Part shown: positions 12,201 through 23,465 of the stretch, piece by piece
Layout of the letters: every line of letters starts with the position of its first letter
How positions within the stretch are numbered: position 1 is the first letter of the stretch
NCBI GenBank assembly: GCA_037013685.1
Contig: CM072884.1
Location: 113,760,730 to 113,824,729, forward strand
Origin: Acridotheres tristis
Lineage: Eukaryota > Chordata > Aves > Passeriformes > Sturnidae
Direction: 5' to 3'
Length of the DNA: 64,000 bases
Translations under genes and position numbers: made by a program
The notes under the pieces: model-generated
Databases searched by the model: none
Told to the model about the DNA's origin: nothing
The model's input: only the letters and a program-made list of their open reading frames with translations

Positions 12201-12569
12201 TTGTTTTCAGACTCCCCTTTCCTTGTTTTCTCCCACAGCAGCCATGAGCTCTGCCTGCTGCCAGCTCTGCTCTGCAGGATTTTCTCCTGAAATCCTGAAA
12301 TCCTGAAATCCTGCCATCCCTGCTCTGCATCCATTTCTTGTCTCCCGTCACTGTCCATAAAATCCCCGAGTTTTTTTCTTTTTTTTTGCTGTTCCCACCT
12401 CAATGAGACACAAACCTGGAACTTCTGAGGCAACACAGGTTTGACAGGAAGTAATGACATCCCATGGGTGACAGAAATAACAAATCCAGGCATTTCCCAG
12501 CGGGGAATGATGGATTCTAATTATCCTGCAAGGTCAAGAAAACCAGGAGATCGTGGAGTCACTGCAGGA

Positions 12570-12775
12570 AAGGGGCTGGAAGGGACCTTAAAGCCCATCC
12601 AGGGACACAGGGCAGGGACACCTCCCACTGTCCCAGGCTGCTCCCAGCCCTGTCCAAGCTGGCCTGGGACATTTCCAGGGATGGAACAACCTGGGATAGT
12701 GGGAGGTGTCCCTGCCCATGGCAGGGGGTGGAATGAGGTGATGTTTAATCCAAACCCAAACCAGTCTGGGATTGC
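12570..12775. mobile_element. fold-back pair of CR1 3' ends
   Basis: A minus-oriented CR1 tail (GGCTGGAAGGGACCTTAAAG, CAGGGACACCTCCCACTGTC) is followed within about 100 bp by a plus-oriented tail (GATAGTGGGAGGTGTCCCTG, then CAAACCCAAACCAGTC). The two form an imperfect inverted repeat that could fold into a hairpin. A second example is at 21,965-22,232. Confidence 0.78.
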
Positions 12776-14978
12776 TTGATCCGCTCTCCCCTGTTTTGCT
12801 GTTCCTTTGGTTCATCCTGTGGGTGATGGACACGAAGGAACAGACTCATTCCAAGGCTGTTGCCAGGCTGGAACAGCTCCTGGAAGAGCTGCACTGCAGA
12901 GCCTGCTTGTCCTGCTTGAAAAACAGACTGGACCTAAATATCTGCAGCACTGCTTCAATCCCTGACCTGTCAGAGCCGTGACAAATGTCCCTCTGCAGTG
13001 ACAAATTCCAGCAGAGGCTGGAGCAGGATCGATGCTGATTTCTCACCCTCCCTGCCAGCAGTGATGTCTCTCTGCAGATGGAGAGGGAGGAAAAGGCTGG
13101 GATGGTTCCTGAGCTGTATCCAAGGAGGAAAAGGAGCCACTGTGTGAGTGCAGCTGCATCACTGGGCTCCTGTAAGGAGTGGGCAGTGGCCTCTGGCAAA
13201 GCCCTGAGTGGTTTGGCTGCTCCATGAACTGTGGAAAAGAGGGAGAGGAGCTTTGGGATGGAGGGGAGATGTAAGGGATGAGTGGCTGTTATCCACAGCT
13301 GCTCCTGGGAGCCTGCAGTGAAGTAAGCAGGGGTAATAAAGCAGTGGAGCTGGCAGGGGGTGCTGCACACGGGGTTCTGCTCAAACACTTCCTCCTTTCA
13401 AGCTGTTTGCTGGCTTTAAAACTGGTTTTAATGTGTGGTTTTAGCAGGTTTTTTTTGTGACAAGCAGAGAACTCTGCACAGGCACCACTCAGGAACATCA
13501 AGGTCACCTTAGAAGAGGTGTGGATTTTCCCTGGAGACACACGGAGGTTCTTTTGTAGGGATTCTCTGCATTCAAACAGAAAATGTGTCTAAGGATCATG
13601 GAATGGTTTGGATCTTAAAGCTCATCCCATTCCCACCCCCGTGCCATGGCAGGGACACCTCCCAAGCTGGCCTTGGGCACTGCCAGGGCTGCTCTGGGCA
13701 GAGAAATTCTCAGCTGCCTCTGAAGTTATCCAGGATTTTCAGATCCACTGATGGAAAAAAAAATCTGGCACTAAATCACCTAGAAAAGAGTGATCTGTGT
13801 ACAGTTCTTCACTAAAATGATCTGGAGCATGTCTGGACTTAGGAAATCCATTACCAGACCCTCAGTGGTCTGTACTGGTTCTACTGGAGCAGCTCAGATT
13901 CACACTGGGTGATGTGGCTATGAAGATCCTACGATATTTAAATTTTTCCCAATTAGGGACAAGATTCCAAGGAGCTGGTGCTCATCCCCTGCTCTCAGTT
14001 CACGACTAAAACCTGCTTCTGCTGCAGCCTTAACTATTTTCCTTCTTTTCTGATCTATTTCTCAGGAACCCAGAGGGAAAAATCCAGCACACAAAGCAGG
14101 AGCTTCCTGTTGCAATGCCATGAGTGCTTTATGGAGAGGAGCCAGCTTTGTTCCCTGTGGATGCAGAGCATTCCTAGAGGGACAGTGAACATTTCACCTG
14201 CAGGAGCAGCTGGTTTGAGCCTCTCAGGGCCAGAAGTGAAGCGTGGCATCCCTAAAATCCTTCATTCATGGCAGCAAGGAGCTGAATTCCCAAGGCCCAA
14301 CCACTTTCCCTGCTTGCCTGCTCCAAAGGTAAATCCTGCCACCAGCACAGGGAACGAATCCAGGAGGGAAAGTTTGGTAGGAAAACAATGGGAGGAACTG
14401 AACAGTTTCCAAAAACAATGAGTGGGCTTTAAGGAAGGGGTATTGGAGGGCAAAAATTCCAGCTCTCCTCAGGAGGATCCAACACCCAGCAGAAATATGC
14501 AGGGATAAGTGGGAACAAGACTGTTCATGCAGGGAAAACAAAAAGATCTTGTCCCAGGCTGTAATGACATCCCAAGAACTTTGGAGGTGATGCAGAAATT
14601 TCCACTGGATAAGGATTGGATGGGATCTCCAGCAAGTGAACATTACAGGGAATGCAGATCTGAGCAGTGGCATCATCACTTTGTTCAATAAAGTGCTTGG
14701 GAAATGTGTTAGGAACAAGCTCCTGTTTGTTCTGTTAATCTTCTGTTAACTGTGGAAAACACCCTGGTTTTGTGTTAATTGTGGCTGTTGTTCTGTTCTG
14801 ATCCCCACTCCCTGGAATTGTCTTGCCCCAATGCCCTTTCCTTCCCTTTGCTGCTCCCAAAATGGTGCCTGGAAAATGAGAAGACTGCAAGTGCTTATGG
14901 GACACAACTCAGTAATAAAAAAAAACCCTAAAAAATGAGCCAGTATAACATGGAAAACCAAAAATGGAACTCCCAAGT
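12776..14978. other. intergenic spacer with a small CR1 piece
   Basis: No gene is recognised. About 13,600-13,700 is a minus-oriented CR1 tail remnant (GAATGGTTTGGATCTTAAAG, GCCATGGCAGGGACACCTCC). The rest shows no recognisable repeat. Confidence 0.5.
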
Positions 14979-15270
14979 AAGAAAAGCAGTGAAGAAGATG
15001 AAATCACCAACCAGGACCCTCCTGCCTTGTCACCATGACCTGAACAGCACCCCATGGACGTGACACCCCTGGACTAGGAGCCAACCAGGCTCTCCTGAGG
15101 GACTCCTGTGAGGACAGAAGGCCCAGCTCTGCTGCACAGCAAAGCTCAATTCCTCCTCCTCTGCATCATCCATCGGGAGCAGCGCTGGTGCACGGGACCC
15201 GTGGGAGAGCTGATTTCTCAATAAAGGCATTAAACGGGAGCTGGGCTCCTTGCCATTATCCATTTTATTC
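14979..15270 (+). repeat. 5' LTR of the miniature retroviral element
   Basis: The part shared with the 3' copy runs to 15,244. The following 26 bases up to the primer site are present only in this copy, as expected if they are U5 and the 3' copy is truncated. AATAAA lies at about 15,220. Confidence 0.7.
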
Positions 15271-15288
15271 TGGGGGCTCATCCGGGGT
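15271..15288 (+). other. putative tRNA-Pro primer binding site
   Basis: TGGGGGCTCATCCGGGGT matches the classical gammaretroviral proline primer site at 16 of 18 positions. It sits directly 3' of the first LTR, where a primer binding site belongs. Confidence 0.75.
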
Positions 15289-15550
15289 CACCTGAAGAGG
15301 AGCAGAGACGGGACGGGCGAGTGAGTGATGTGTGAGTGAGACAGGGGCCGGTAGCCCGAGTGCCGAAGTGAGTGGGGACCCCGCAGTACCGCGGTTCCGG
15401 ACTCTCGCGGGAGGGCTGGCCAGAAACAGGGGGAAGTGAGAGAGGTCTATCAAGGCCTAGTGAATGCCTGAGGCGTCTCCTAAGGGATAGAGAAAGTTTC
15501 CCCCCTCCGGGCGTGCAGGGGAAAACCCATAGTGTGAGTTGGGAGCACGG

Positions 15551-15826
15551 AAGAAAAGCAGTGAAGAAGATGAAATCACCAACCAGGACCCTCCTGCCTT
15601 GTCACCATGACCTGAACAGCACCCCATGGACGTGACACCCCTGGACTAGGAGCCAACCAGGCTCTCCTGAGGGACTCCTGTGAGGACAGAAGGCCCAGCT
15701 CTGCTGCACAGCAAAGCTCAATTCCTCCTCCTCTGCATCATCCATCGGGAGCAGCGCTGGTGCACGGGACCCGTGGGGCTCCCACCCAGAACTGATTTCT
15801 CAATAAAGGCATTAAACTGGAGCTGG
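15551..15826 (+). repeat. 3' LTR of the miniature retroviral element
   Basis: This copy is essentially identical to 14,979-15,244 over its first 220 or so bases, implying recent insertion or gene conversion. It has about ten extra bases (CTCCCACCCA) before the polyadenylation hexamer region and lacks the 26-bp U5-like tail. Confidence 0.7.
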
Positions 15827-17043
15827 TCATTCATTTCAAAATGGTTTTGTTTTGGGGAAGGGTCTCCTTGGAAAAGGTTTCATCCTTAGTGGACTCCTGA
15901 GAACCATCATTGCTACAGACAGAACCCCAAAGACAACTCCCTGCTTCTCCTGAGATGGGAAAACCCCAGGATCTCCAAAGACACTCAGGATCATCCAGTG
16001 AGCTGGATTCAAAGTGGGATGGGATGAGGGGAAATGAGGAAGGTGAGAGGAGACCCAGATGTGTGAAAGGGGAAGAGTGGGGAGCCAAGGAACTGAAGAT
16101 CCCAGAAAAAACCGCAGAGGACTGAGGAGCTGGAGAGGGACACGTGGAAATTACTTTGAAAGGAAAGAGAAACTGAAACATTGGAGAATGTTGGGAATGT
16201 GGGACAGCTTCCTGTGATTATCCTCTAAAAAAGGCAGGGCACTGGAGGCTTTCTGTGCTTGATTTTTAGAGGAGACTCTAATTTATTCTAATTTATTTAT
16301 TTATATCTAATTTATTTCTCAGCACAAAATCCAGAATTTTCCCCCATGCCAGCTGTGGAAACCATTCCACGGATTTCCTCCTTGCCCACCCTTTTCTCAG
16401 GAATGAGGATCCCCAGCTGTTGTACCAGAATTCACTCATTTGGAGTCACCCCACAAATTGTCACCTTGTTGAGGCTCTACCAACTCCTTACATTGGGATT
16501 CCTTTGCCTGAATCCTATGGGATATGGATCAGGTCCTTAGAGGAGGAAAAAAGATGTCCATGCATTTCTGGGAGGAGTTTTTTTCTGGTTTTTTGTCTGG
16601 ATTTGCATTTCCCCTCGAAGGCTTCAGGTTTGTGCCTGTCATGGGGGAGATGCTCGAGATGAAACCTCATCCAAAAAGTGCCTTTTCCAGTTCTATTAAA
16701 GCCAAAAGAATAACATGGGGGAATTTTCTAGATTCCACCCAGTCCATAATAAATTTGAAAAGTTAATTTGCTGCAGCTGCTTTCTAACTCCTCCCAAGGC
16801 CACAACTCCACATGATTACACAACCACAGCAAAGTTTATGGCTGAGTGCAAACACTACCCTGGTTTTGTTGTTCTGCAAAAACCAATATTTGGTTTAAAG
16901 ATTCCCTTGGATTTTTAATCCACTTTGCTTGGGAATCTCACTCGCCACCAGGATTTTTAGAGCCCTCGCTTTGCTTTTGGGCCTCCTGTTTGCCACATCT
17001 CTGAGGGATTTGCTGCACATTGGGGTCAAATTGTGTGTCCAGC
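15827..17043. other. intergenic spacer
   Basis: No gene is recognised. The only simple feature is a short TTTATTTATTTATA tract near 16,293. Confidence 0.5.
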
Positions 17044-17172
17044 AGGAGCAGGGATTGTCCCCCAAGGGCAGGGATTGTCCCCCAAGGGCAGGGATTGTCC
17101 CCAAGGACTGGGATTGTACCCCAAGGACAGGGACTATCCCTCTGTGCTGGGATTGTCCCTAAGGACAGGGAA
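17044..17172. repeat. 19-bp minisatellite (about 7 copies)
   Basis: The units resemble GGGATTGTCCCCCAAGGGCA. This array abuts the inner breakpoint of the inverted duplication, and its last unit runs into GACAGGGAAGAGATTTCTAT, where homology to the left arm begins. Confidence 0.88.
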
Positions 17173-18312
17173 GAGATTTCTATGGATAACAAGGACATTC
17201 TGGGAGATTTTTCCATAATCCAAATGTGAAAAGTGATATTGAGACTTAAGGAACAGAAGAGGAGAGGCAAGAAGTGATGGAAGCAGGGATGAGGGAATAG
17301 GAATTGTGAGGAGGATGGGAAGAGCCCAGGTCCAGTGGAGGAGCCATGGGCAAGGTGGGCAGGGAATTGGTTTGGGCAGAAGGATTTGGGCTCCTCTGGA
17401 ATCTCATTTTCCACCAGGGAATGTTTGCTGTAAAGGAACGAGGGAAAAGCAAAGGAGGGGCTTGGAAAGCCTTTTATTCCAGAGGGGGAGGATCTGCTGG
17501 AATTTCTCCCTGGCAGCAGCAGGAGCAGGACAGGGATTGTCCCCCAGGGCTGGGATTGTCCCCAAGGACAGGGATTGTCCCCAAGGTCTGGGATTGTCCC
17601 TCTGTGCTGGGATTGTCCCCAAGGGCAGGGATTGTCCCTCTGTGCTGGGATTGTCCCTAAAGACAGGGATTGTCCCCCAGGGCTGGGATTGTCCCCCAGG
17701 GCTGGGATTGTCCCCAAGGGCTGGGATTGTCCCTAAAGACAGGGATTGTCCCCCAAGGGCTGGGATTGTCCCTCTGTGCTGGGATTGTCCCCAAGGACTG
17801 GGATTGTCCCCCAGGGCAGGGATTGTCCCCTGTGCTGGCACTGAGACCCTCGAGGGCTGTGTCCAGTTGTGGCTCCTGCAGGAGAGCCCTGGAGGGGCTG
17901 GAGGTGCCCAGGGCAGGGAACGGAGCTGGGAAGGGGCTGGAGCCCCAGGAGGGGCTGAGGGAGCTGGAAAGGGGCTGAGGCTGGAGAAAAGGAGGCTCAG
18001 GGGGGACCTTGTGGCTCTGCACAAGTCCCTGGCAGGAGGGGCAGGGAGGGGGGGGTCGGGCTCTGCTCCAGGGAACAGGGACAGGAGGAGAGGGAACGGC
18101 CTCAGGCTGGGCCAGGGCAGGCTCAGCTTGGACAGCAGCAGGAATTTCCCCATGGAAAGGGAGCTCAGGCCTTGGCAGGGGCTGCCCAGGGAGCTTCGGA
18201 GTGCCCATCCCTGCAGGTGGCACCTGGAGGTGGCACTCAGGGTGACAAGGTGGCCATGGGGCACAGCTGGGACTGCAGGGGCTGGGAGGGCTTTGCCAGC
18301 CCCGGGGATTTG
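17163..18312 (+). repeat. inverted duplication, right arm
   Basis: This is the reverse complement of 10,437-11,414. It holds about 350 bp of unique DNA, a longer 19-bp array (17,530-17,835) and a plus-oriented CR1 fragment ending at CCCCGGGGATTTGGG. The greater length relative to the left arm is explained mainly by the array. Confidence 0.88.
17530..17835. repeat. 19-bp minisatellite (about 16 copies)
   Basis: Unit GGGATTGTCCCCAAGGACA, with variants ending AGGGCT and TGTGCT. It is the expanded equivalent of the array at 10,917-11,052 in the other arm. Confidence 0.92.
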
Positions 18313-19785
18313 GGGATAATGGAAAAAAACCCAACTTTTTTTCTGCTGGGGTGTAAAACACCTCACTGTCTCCAGTTGGGGTCCCTCACACAGGCTTAGG
18401 CTGAGATTAACTCAGCCCCCCATTCCTGTCCCTGCTGTCCCCTCCTGCCCAAGGGTTGGACACAAACCCAGCCAGCCCCTGGCTGTGCTAAGAAAAGTTC
18501 TGCCTCTGCACAGAGCCAGCTTTGCCCGAGGACTCTGTCAGCCAAAATCACAAGGATATTTCTATTTAAATCCCATCCAGTGTGTGCACATTGGGAATAT
18601 TTTTACCCTGGTAGCACACACGCCACCACCAATAAGAGGGGATTGTTGTTATAAGTTGGCTGTTAAAATCCAGCCTGGACTAAAAATTGTTGTAGAAGGT
18701 CTCAGCCTGGGAGGTATTTGTTTGTTTGGAAAGGTTATTTAAGACAAGGAATGAAAATAATGAGTGGGTGTGGGCTCCTACCTTGCATTTTTCTGTTTAA
18801 AAAGGTCTTGCATGGCATTTTCTGGTGATTGGATCCTGACAGAATTGGAGAGGGAATCGAAAACATAGCAGGTAAATTCTGGGATTCTTTTTGAGGGGGA
18901 AAAAAAAAATCTTCAGGGTGAGAACCTCTGAGAATGCAACAGGAATATTCAAGGCCTACCCACAGAGGTGGAATAAACAGGAATAGAAATGCTCAGTTTT
19001 GCATTTCTCTGGGACTAGAAACTTTCCACCCTTTATGTGCTGAGCCTCTGGAAGGCCTGAGGAGGTGGAATTGTGCTCCTGGATCTTCTTCATCCACGGG
19101 TGAAAGTGAGTGGCTCAGAGAAATGAGTGCCCACCTGATGAGCTTGATAAAATAAACACTCCTAAATTCACATATCAACAACTGTGAACTGAGCACTGGC
19201 ACCCAGTGCTCTCCAGGAATTCCACAGAGCTGTGGCACCTGAGACACAAGGGACCAAAGATCCATTAAAAACCCCCAGGATGCCAAAAATCAGGCTCCTA
19301 AATCCACTCTTGGCCAAGCAAACAAACAAACAAACAAACACAAACACCTGATTTGGAGCAGCAGTGGCTTGGCCCCAGCTCCCAGGGCTTTGGCTGACGT
19401 GACTTTTCCAAAGCCACACAGGAAATCTGCTGCAATTCCAGGAATAGAGCCCAGAGCCCAGGCTTTAACCACAGGCTGCCTCTGTTTTCTTGGTCAGCCC
19501 TCCTGCCCACAAGGAGCCTGAAGCCAGAGGTGTCCCCTGGGCATGGAGCTGAAGATGTTCCTTGTTCTTGGAGTTTGGGAGTTTTGTGGAGAGCCTGGGG
19601 CTCCTCAGGACACCCAGGATTACACACCAGAGCTCAAGGATGCTGTACCCAGGAAAAAAAAAAAAAAAAAAAAGAAGGAAAAGGGATGGGTTGGCAGAGC
19701 TGCTGTAGGCACAGAGAGGTGGGAGAAGATTTTTAATTTGCTTAACGAGCTGCTGGTGGGGACAGACAGGACAGACCCTCTGGAA
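18313..19785. other. intergenic spacer
   Basis: No gene is recognised. A CAAA tetranucleotide run lies near 19,318-19,340 and an A run near 19,656-19,674. Confidence 0.5.
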
Positions 19786-20640
19786 TCATGGAATGGTGGA
19801 ATCTTCAACTGGTTTGGCTTGGGAGGGACCTTAGAGTTTATCCATGGGACACCTCCCACTATCCCAGGGACACCTTCCACTACCCCAGGGACACTTTCCA
19901 CTATTCCAGGGACACTTCCACTATCCCAGAGAAACTTTCCACTATCCCAGAGACACCTTCCACTATTCCAGGGACACTTTCCACTATTCCAGGGACACTT
20001 CCACGACATTTCCACTCTCCCAGGGACAGTTCCACTCTCCCAGGGACATCTCCTCTATCCCAGGGACACCTTCCACTATTCCAGAGACACCTTCCACTAT
20101 TCCAGTGACACTTTCTACTATTCCAGGGACACTTCCTCTATCCCAGGGACACATCCTTTATCCCAAGGACACCTTCCACTATCCCTGGGACATCTCCTCT
20201 ATCCCAGGGACACCTTCCACTATTCCAGGGACACTTTCTACTATTCCAGGGACACTTCCACTATCCCAGGGACACTTTTTCTACCCCAGGGACACTTTCC
20301 ACTATCCCAGAGAAACTTTCCACTATCCCGGGGACACCTTCCTCTATCCCAGGGACACCTTCCACTATTCCAGGGACACTTCCATGACACTTCCACTCTC
20401 TCAGGGACACTTCCAGTATCCCAGGGACACCTCCCTCTATCCCTGGGACACTTCCACTATCCCAAGCTGTTCCAACCTGGCCTGGGACACTTCCAGGGAT
20501 GAGGAGTCCACAACCCCTCAGAGTAACCTGGGCCTCACAGAATTCCTTCCCAAATCCCATCCACCCCTGCCTGTTCCAGCTGGAAGCCATTCCCCCTCAT
20601 CCTGTGTCTGTCCAAGAGCTTGAATTGGTTCAGACACAAT
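19786..20640 (-). mobile_element. CR1 LINE 3' fragment with internal 21-bp array
   Basis: The copy starts with the antisense CR1 tail (GAATGGTGGAATCTTCAACT, GGGAGGGACCTTAGAG) and ends in older CR1 sequence (CCTGGCCTGGGACACTTCCA, then ATTCCTTCCCAAATCCCATC). Between them the CR1 phrase GGGACACCTCCCACTATCCC is amplified into a tandem array. Confidence 0.82.
19850..20470. repeat. 21-bp minisatellite derived from CR1 (about 28 copies)
   Basis: The unit is CAGGGACACTTTCCACTATTC with length variants of 20-23 bp. The first unit merges into the normal CR1 sequence GGGACACCTCCCACTATCCC, so the array grew from the element's own 3' region. Confidence 0.9.
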
Positions 20641-21964
20641 TGTTGTGCAGGTCAGGAGGTGCTGAGGAAACGAAAAGCATCGAGGCAGAGTTTTTATAAG
20701 GAAATGTTGAGTTTCTCCTCAGGGTCTGTGCATTTGCTTCATGCAGGGCCCGCCAGTGAGTTCCAAATGACATCTGATGTAATTCCTGAGTCAAAAAGAT
20801 AACAAAAGGTCTGTGTTGAGTCAGAGGACCAGAACTAAAAACTCCCTGAACGTTGTGCTCACACACTTATTGCTAAACCAGCCTGGACAATTACAAATTA
20901 CAAAGCAGAAAATGTTTGAATGTTCATTTCCAGATTTCTCCTATCGAGGCAAACCACACATTCCTCCTTGGCAGATGCCAAATGTGAGGATTTAAAGGAA
21001 ATGTTCCTGGAGTTATCTGAGTATGAGGAGCACTGGAGTGATTTTCTGAATTGTTTGGGTTGTTCTGTTCTAATCTGAACAGATTTTCTTCTGTCCTAAA
21101 AGGAAATGCACAAACCTCTGGCCTAAGAGCAAACACAGAAGATTTCAGGCTGTGCAATTGGAAGGGGGGGTGGCAATTGGGAATTGTCAGTGACAAGTGG
21201 GTTCTACTGGAAGTCCCATCTTGGATTCAACAATAGGGTTGGTATCTTGATCCTTGCAGTTAAGAAATATGGATTTCCACATCGGCCCCATCTTGCATGA
21301 ATTACTGCAGATCTGACAAATCTGAGTTATTGGGCTCCTCCTGGGAGGTTTTTCAAGCCAATTGTAACAACAGCTGATGGGAACCAGCTGCTCCAGCAGA
21401 ATGAGGAACCAGATCCTTGGCATTTGATGAATTAATAAAGCCAGGCACAATACAAATGTCAGCAACAGCCAGCAATCCTGCAGGAGAATGGGGAGCAAAA
21501 GGAAAAGAGCAGGAATCCAATGGCAGCAGCTGTTTGGCCAACAGGTAGGGGGGAACTATTTCCTCATGGCAACACCTAGGAAAGGTTTTCCATGATTCCC
21601 CAAAAAAAAAAAGAGCTCCTTGCATCTAGATGATAACAGCAGTGCAGGGCTTGGATGAATTTCTGGCTGTTCATTTGAGGAAAAGCCAGGGAAAGAGAGA
21701 GGGATTGCACATCAGTTGTCTGGAAATGCAGGACCAGAGGCTGGGTGACTTGGGAATGTGGCTGCAGGGACAGAAATCCTTTCACTGGCACAGTTACAAT
21801 TCCAGGGGCCAGAGGAGGGACCTGAGTACAAATAAATATCCGAAAAAAGGGGCAGGGGGGCTTTGTAACAAATGCAGCCCTGGCCTGGATTGTGTCAGGG
21901 CTTTCCATTTGGATGGAGCAGGAGTTCCCATGGAGAAGGGTCTCTGTACAAGCTGAGCAGCTGA
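20641..21964. other. intergenic spacer
   Basis: No exon or mobile element is recognised in this stretch. Confidence 0.5.
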
Positions 21965-22232
21965 ATCCCAGAATCCTGCAATGCTTTGGGTTGGAAGGGA
22001 CCTTAAAGCTCATCCAGTGCCACCCCTGCCATGGCAGGGACACCTCCCACTGTCCCAGGTGGCTCCAAATCCCAATGGACACCCCAGGGATCCCAGGGAA
22101 TGATCAAGGCCAGCTTGGATGGGGTTTGGAGCAGCCTGGGACACTGGGAGGTGTCCCTGCCATGGCAGGGCTGGCACTGGATGAGCTTTAAGGTCCCTTC
22201 CAACCCAAACCATCCCAGGATTCTGGGATTTT
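21965..22232. mobile_element. fold-back pair of CR1 3' ends
   Basis: A minus-oriented CR1 tail (GGGTTGGAAGGGACCTTAAA, TGCCATGGCAGGGACACCTC) is followed by a plus-oriented tail (GGAGGTGTCCCTGCCATGGC, AAGGTCCCTTCCAACCCAAA). The outer arms of roughly 90-100 bp are near-perfect reverse complements, with a loop of about 80 bp. Confidence 0.83.
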
Positions 22233-23254
22233 GACTGAGCTGCTGCTATTTGGGGAATTGGTCTGGGAGTTGCTGTGTAATTCCCTGAAAAGCTCAATGT
22301 TAGTGATGCTGGAAAATGGGAAAAGCCAGGGAGCAGTGCTTAGAGCAGAACTAAACAAAATAAAAATGAATTTTGCTCCTGTTGAAACCCATTATGGGCA
22401 ACCAGAAGAAAAGAGAAGGGAGGGAAATAAAGAAATGTAGAAGGGGTTAATAGACTGGAAAGGATGGGAATGGGAATATAGATCCATCCAGTCCTGAGGA
22501 ATGAGGAGCAGGGAAATACAGCTGGTAATAAAAGAAGGAGAAGCTCTAATCAAAATATCAGGCAGAGGTTTGAACACAGACCAAAGGAAGATCTCTTGAA
22601 TTCCAGGTATAATTAAGTTGTGAAATCCTTGATCCCAACATATGGAGGAGGCCAAAGGTTTCAATCCTTTGGGAGACAGTTTGGACAAATCCAGGTAGGA
22701 CAGGTTTGTCTGGAGAGCCAGGAATGCAGGAGGGCTGAGCTGTGTCCTGTGTCCTTCCACTCTGCCCATGGATGAAGCACTGGATGCTCCATTCCACCAA
22801 AAAAAAATCCATTTTGTTGGAATTCAGCTCCCTGCAAAGACAGATTCCAAAGGTGGTTTTCCTTCCCCAGCTCTCTGTTGGACTTTTCTCCATGAATTAA
22901 AGATTGGTACAACCAAAGCAGGGAATTCCTGGCAGTTCCAGGAGCTGCAGTTGTTGGAATCTCCTCCCTCCTGGTGGAATCCCTGCCCCATGCCTCCTTC
23001 TGGGAAAGGGATGGAACAATGTGGGCATCCCAAAAAGGAGCTGCCAGTCACAATGGGCATCTCCAGCTCCTTGAGCAGGGATTCTTTCCCTTCTTCATCC
23101 TCAGCTTGTGGATTTGGTTTTCCATGTTTTGGAGAAGAGGAGGCTCCGGGAGAATTCCTTGAGGCCTTCCAGTGCTTTAAGGGGTTATAAAAAGGAGGGA
23201 GAAGGAGTTTGTTTATCCCTGCAAATAATGCCAGGAGAAAGGGAATGGTTTAAA
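22233..23254. other. intergenic spacer
   Basis: Nothing recognisable is present beyond short unsupported reading frames. Confidence 0.5.
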
Positions 23255-23465
23255 ACTGCCAGAGGGAGGGATGGGTGGGATTTTGGGAATTAGGAATTGT
23301 TTCCTGGGAAGGGCTGGGATGGAATTCCCAGATTTGCTGTGGCTGCCCCTGGATCCCTGGAATGTTCAGTTCCAGTTTGGGCATTGGGACAGTGGGAGGT
23401 GTCCCTGCCATGGCAGGGGTGGCTCTGGGTGATCCTTCAGCTCCTTCCAATCCAAACCATTGTGG
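23255..23465 (+). mobile_element. CR1 LINE 3' end fragment
   Basis: This CR1 tail in plus orientation reads GGATTTTGGGAATTAGGAAT, then GGAATGTTCAGTTCCAG and CTCCTTCCAATCCAAACCAT. No internal array is present. Confidence 0.85.

Larger units (their letters stand above)
14979..15826 (+). mobile_element. miniature endogenous retroviral element (LTR, primer site, leader, LTR)
   Basis: Two near-identical direct copies of about 270 bp (14,979-15,244 and 15,551-15,826) flank a short internal region. Each carries a polyadenylation hexamer in CTCAATAAAGGCATTAAAC. Immediately after the first copy's short tail is a proline-tRNA-type primer binding site (15,271-15,288), then a CpG-rich leader of about 260 bp. 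No gag, pol or env reading frame is present, so the element is either a deletion derivative or a non-autonomous form. The copies differ by a roughly 10-base indel before the hexamer (near 15,206 and 15,778) and diverge after GGAGCTGG. No target-site duplication was found, and the terminal TG...CA ends are not clear. Confidence 0.75.

Noticed and set aside
13800..14700. Short reading frames near 14.0-14.4 kb that could suggest an exon of a neighbouring gene such as MRPS6 or SLC5A3
   Set aside because: I found no similarity to these proteins and no paired splice sites. SLC5A3 would appear as a single long frame of about 700 codons, which is absent from the window.
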